Assembly (NCBI GenBank): GCA_021158375.1 | Contig: JAGGUS010000228.1 | Coordinates: forward strand, 1 to 14,288 | Direction: 5' to 3' | Length of the DNA: 14,288 bases | DNA from: Thermoprotei archaeon | Lineage (GTDB): Archaea; Thermoproteota; Thermoprotei; QMSL01; B3-G16 | Part shown: positions 13,499 through 14,288 of the stretch, piece by piece | How the letters are laid out: each line of letters opens with the position of its first letter | Numbering within the stretch: the stretch's first letter is position 1 | Notes under the pieces: model-generated | Database searches by the model: none | What the model saw: only the letters and a program-made list of their open reading frames with translations | Told to the model about the DNA's origin: nothing | Program-made: the position numbers and the translations under genes

Positions 13499-13620
13499 GA
13501 TGACCGCCGATTTCCGAGAACCGCTCTAGAAGGGCAGTGAGGGGGTCGGCGGAGACCATGATGAACCCGAGGGTGATAAAGAATGAATATCAAAGACAAT
13601 AAAATATCACTCTCGGGAGA
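13499..13620 (+). ncRNA. Structured RNA candidate between the two MgtC/DUF4010 frames
   Basis: This GC-rich island in AT-rich DNA has two well-formed hairpins. In the first, CCGCCGA (13504-13510) pairs perfectly with TCGGCGG (13546-13552). An internal loop of nine and seven bases separates this from an upper stem, ACCGCTCT with AGGGCAGT (13520-13527 and 13531-13538; one C-A mismatch, one T-G wobble), closed by a tight AGA loop. The stem, pocket and stem layout recalls an H/ACA guide RNA, but no proper ACA follows (AGACCA does) and no K-turn is evident. In the second, 13566-13578 pairs with 13605-13617 over 13 positions with one G-T wobble, around a 26-base AT-rich loop. ATGATGA at 13558-13564 equals a C box, but no D box (CTGA) accompanies it. 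A TATA box sits at the right distance upstream. I cannot assign it to a known family. Confidence 0.5.
13566..13619 (+). promoter_or_regulatory. Thirteen-base stem-loop overlapping the ribosome site of the next frame
   Basis: CCCGAGGGTGATA (13566-13578) pairs with TATCACTCTCGGG (13605-13617). The only Shine-Dalgarno-like sequence before the ATG at 13629 is GGAG (13616-13619), whose first two bases lie in the stem. The hairpin could therefore limit translation of the downstream frame, or simply be the 3' domain of the RNA candidate. There is no T run after it, so it is not a simple terminator. Confidence 0.35.
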
Positions 13621-13628
13621 ACGGTAAT

Positions 13629-14111
13629 ATGCCATTGAGTAGCTACACAATGTTATTTGGCTTCTTACTTCCTCTAGTATTGGGATTCTTACTATTTAGA
13701 CTTACTGTAAGTAAAAATGGCGAGAAAATGGCTAACAATATGAATAATCTAGGCTTAATATCACCCTTGAACTTTGAAGTAGCGCTGAAAGCACTTTTAG
13801 CATTTGCCATTATATTGATGATGACTACAATAGCAACGAGGACCGTTGGTACCATGGGAGTAATTGGTTCTAGTATAGTAGGAGGGCTTGTAAGTGCAGA
13901 AGCAGTAATATTTACAACATTTTCTTTAGCGTCAGCTAACACCATATCTATCAGTACGGCGACTATGTGTGCCTTATGTACTACATTAACAGCTATTTTG
14001 AATAAGCTCATCTTTACTAAAATAGCAGGAGCGGATAAGAAGTTTATAAGAAGCATATTGTGGAGAGTGATTATAATGATATTACCAGCGTTAGTAGTGA
14101 TATTACTCTAA
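13629..14111 (+). CDS. DUF4010 membrane protein, C-terminal part of a split gene
   Basis: This 160-residue hydrophobic protein has about four to five membrane segments. It begins SSYTMLFGFLLPLVLGFLLF, then has a soluble linker (SKNGEKMANNMNN), then NFEVALKALLAFAIILMM and GVIGSSIVGGLVSAEAVIFT, matching the second half of DUF4010-type domains. GGLVSAEA (85-92) echoes GGLVHSEA in the preceding frame, consistent with the two halves being internal repeats. It is in the same frame as the upstream gene, 207 bases after its stop. GGAG (13616-13619) nine bases upstream could start translation at ATG 13629, and ATG 13650 is an alternative. It could be a translated second subunit, a C-terminal pseudogene fragment, or an exon of an interrupted message. 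The frame has no internal stops and family residues are kept, so decay is not advanced. Confidence 0.7.
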   Translation: MPLSSYTMLFGFLLPLVLGFLLFRLTVSKNGEKMANNMNNLGLISPLNFEVALKALLAFAIILMMTTIATRTVGTMGVIGSSIVGGLVSAEAVIFTTFSLASANTISISTATMCALCTTLTAILNKLIFTKIAGADKKFIRSILWRVIIMILPALVVILL

Positions 14112-14139
14112 TAAAAAGAGCAAATTAGTAATTAAGTAG

Positions 14140-14288
14140 CTAGGCAATAGTCCTTCTCTTTAATACTAGTAGATATACGAGGGTACCGACTGCAATTAAT
14201 ACAGCAGAGATAACTATGGGAGCATACCTCCTAATCGATTTCTGACCATCTTCTAACGATACCTGCTGTATTCCAGGTAGCTTGATCT
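14140..14288 (-). CDS. C-terminus of a membrane-anchored protein (partial)
   Basis: On the minus strand an open frame enters from the window end and stops at TAG (14140-14142), giving 48 residues. It reads IKLPGIQQVSLEDGQKSIRR, then a single hydrophobic helix (YAPIVISAVLIAVGTLVYLL), and ends VLKRRTIA. A lone C-terminal helix followed by a short basic tail is typical of archaeal secreted or surface proteins and substrate-binding proteins anchored by their C-terminus, with the bulk outside the cell. The family cannot be named from this tail. It converges on the DUF4010 gene with 28 bases between stops. Confidence 0.65.
   Translation of the reverse strand, partial: IKLPGIQQVSLEDGQKSIRRYAPIVISAVLIAVGTLVYLLVLKRRTIA

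Noticed and set aside
13499..13570. C/D box RNA, because TTGATGA and ATGATGA (C and C'-like) occur in the RNA candidate
   Set aside because: No CTGA D or D' box lies at suitable distances, and the C-like boxes flank a stable stem rather than guide sequences.
13427..13640. MITE or insertion sequence with terminal inverted repeats
   Set aside because: The ends of the 214-base segment do not form inverted repeats and no transposase or second copy is present in the window.
13410..13645. Protein-gene intron removed by the tRNA splicing endonuclease, joining the two MgtC/DUF4010 frames
   Set aside because: I could not draw a bulge-helix-bulge at the would-be junctions beyond a short AGCTA/TAGCT pairing, and the stop at 13419 would have to be inside the intron. 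RNA-seq reads across the junction would reopen it.
1..14288. CRISPR array, integrase, transposase, toxin-antitoxin or defence genes
   Set aside because: No regularly spaced repeats and no recognisable mobile or defence protein were found on either strand.

Overview
The window looks like a chromosome segment of a thermophilic archaeon, probably a Thermoproteota/Crenarchaeota-type lineage. The evidence is a complete archaeal A1Ao ATP synthase, a tRNA-Gly that appears to carry a short intron outside the anticodon loop, AT-rich TATA-type promoters with short leaders, purine-rich Shine-Dalgarno sites (GAGGT, GGAGG), heavy AGA/AGG/ATA codon use, and two GC-rich, structured islands in an otherwise AT-rich sequence. 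I cannot name the genus.

Layout. 1-144 is the tail of an unidentified gene. 416-511 (minus) is tRNA-Gly(TCC) with an apparent intron and an encoded CCA. 557-660 is a GC-rich island that can form alternative hairpins and may be an RNA gene. 814-5573 (plus) is the tight operon atpA-atpB-atpD-atpC. 5604-8860 (minus) is atpI followed by atpK, convergent with atpC. 8939-10210 (plus) is atpF-atpH-atpE, divergent from atpI. 10284-10512 holds protein-like fragments in three frames, a possible decayed gene. 10490-12301 encodes a CLC-type chloride channel/transporter with two C-terminal CBS domains. 12519-14111 holds two reading frames that together resemble one MgtC/DUF4010 membrane protein. They are in the same frame and are separated by about 200 bases containing seven in-frame stops and a GC-rich structured RNA candidate with its own TATA box. 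14140-14288 (minus) is the C-terminus of a membrane-anchored protein.

How the genes work together. A and B form the catalytic hexamer, D and F the central shaft, C the socket onto the proteolipid ring, E and H the peripheral stalks, I the stator membrane subunit, and K the ion-translocating ring. All nine subunits are present but divided over three transcription units. The CLC and MgtC/DUF4010 genes look like independent membrane transport or sensing functions downstream.

The most promising leads for something undescribed are the structured RNA candidate inside the split MgtC/DUF4010 locus and the alternative-hairpin island upstream of atpA. The 946-residue atpI, with its enlarged cytoplasmic domain, comes next.
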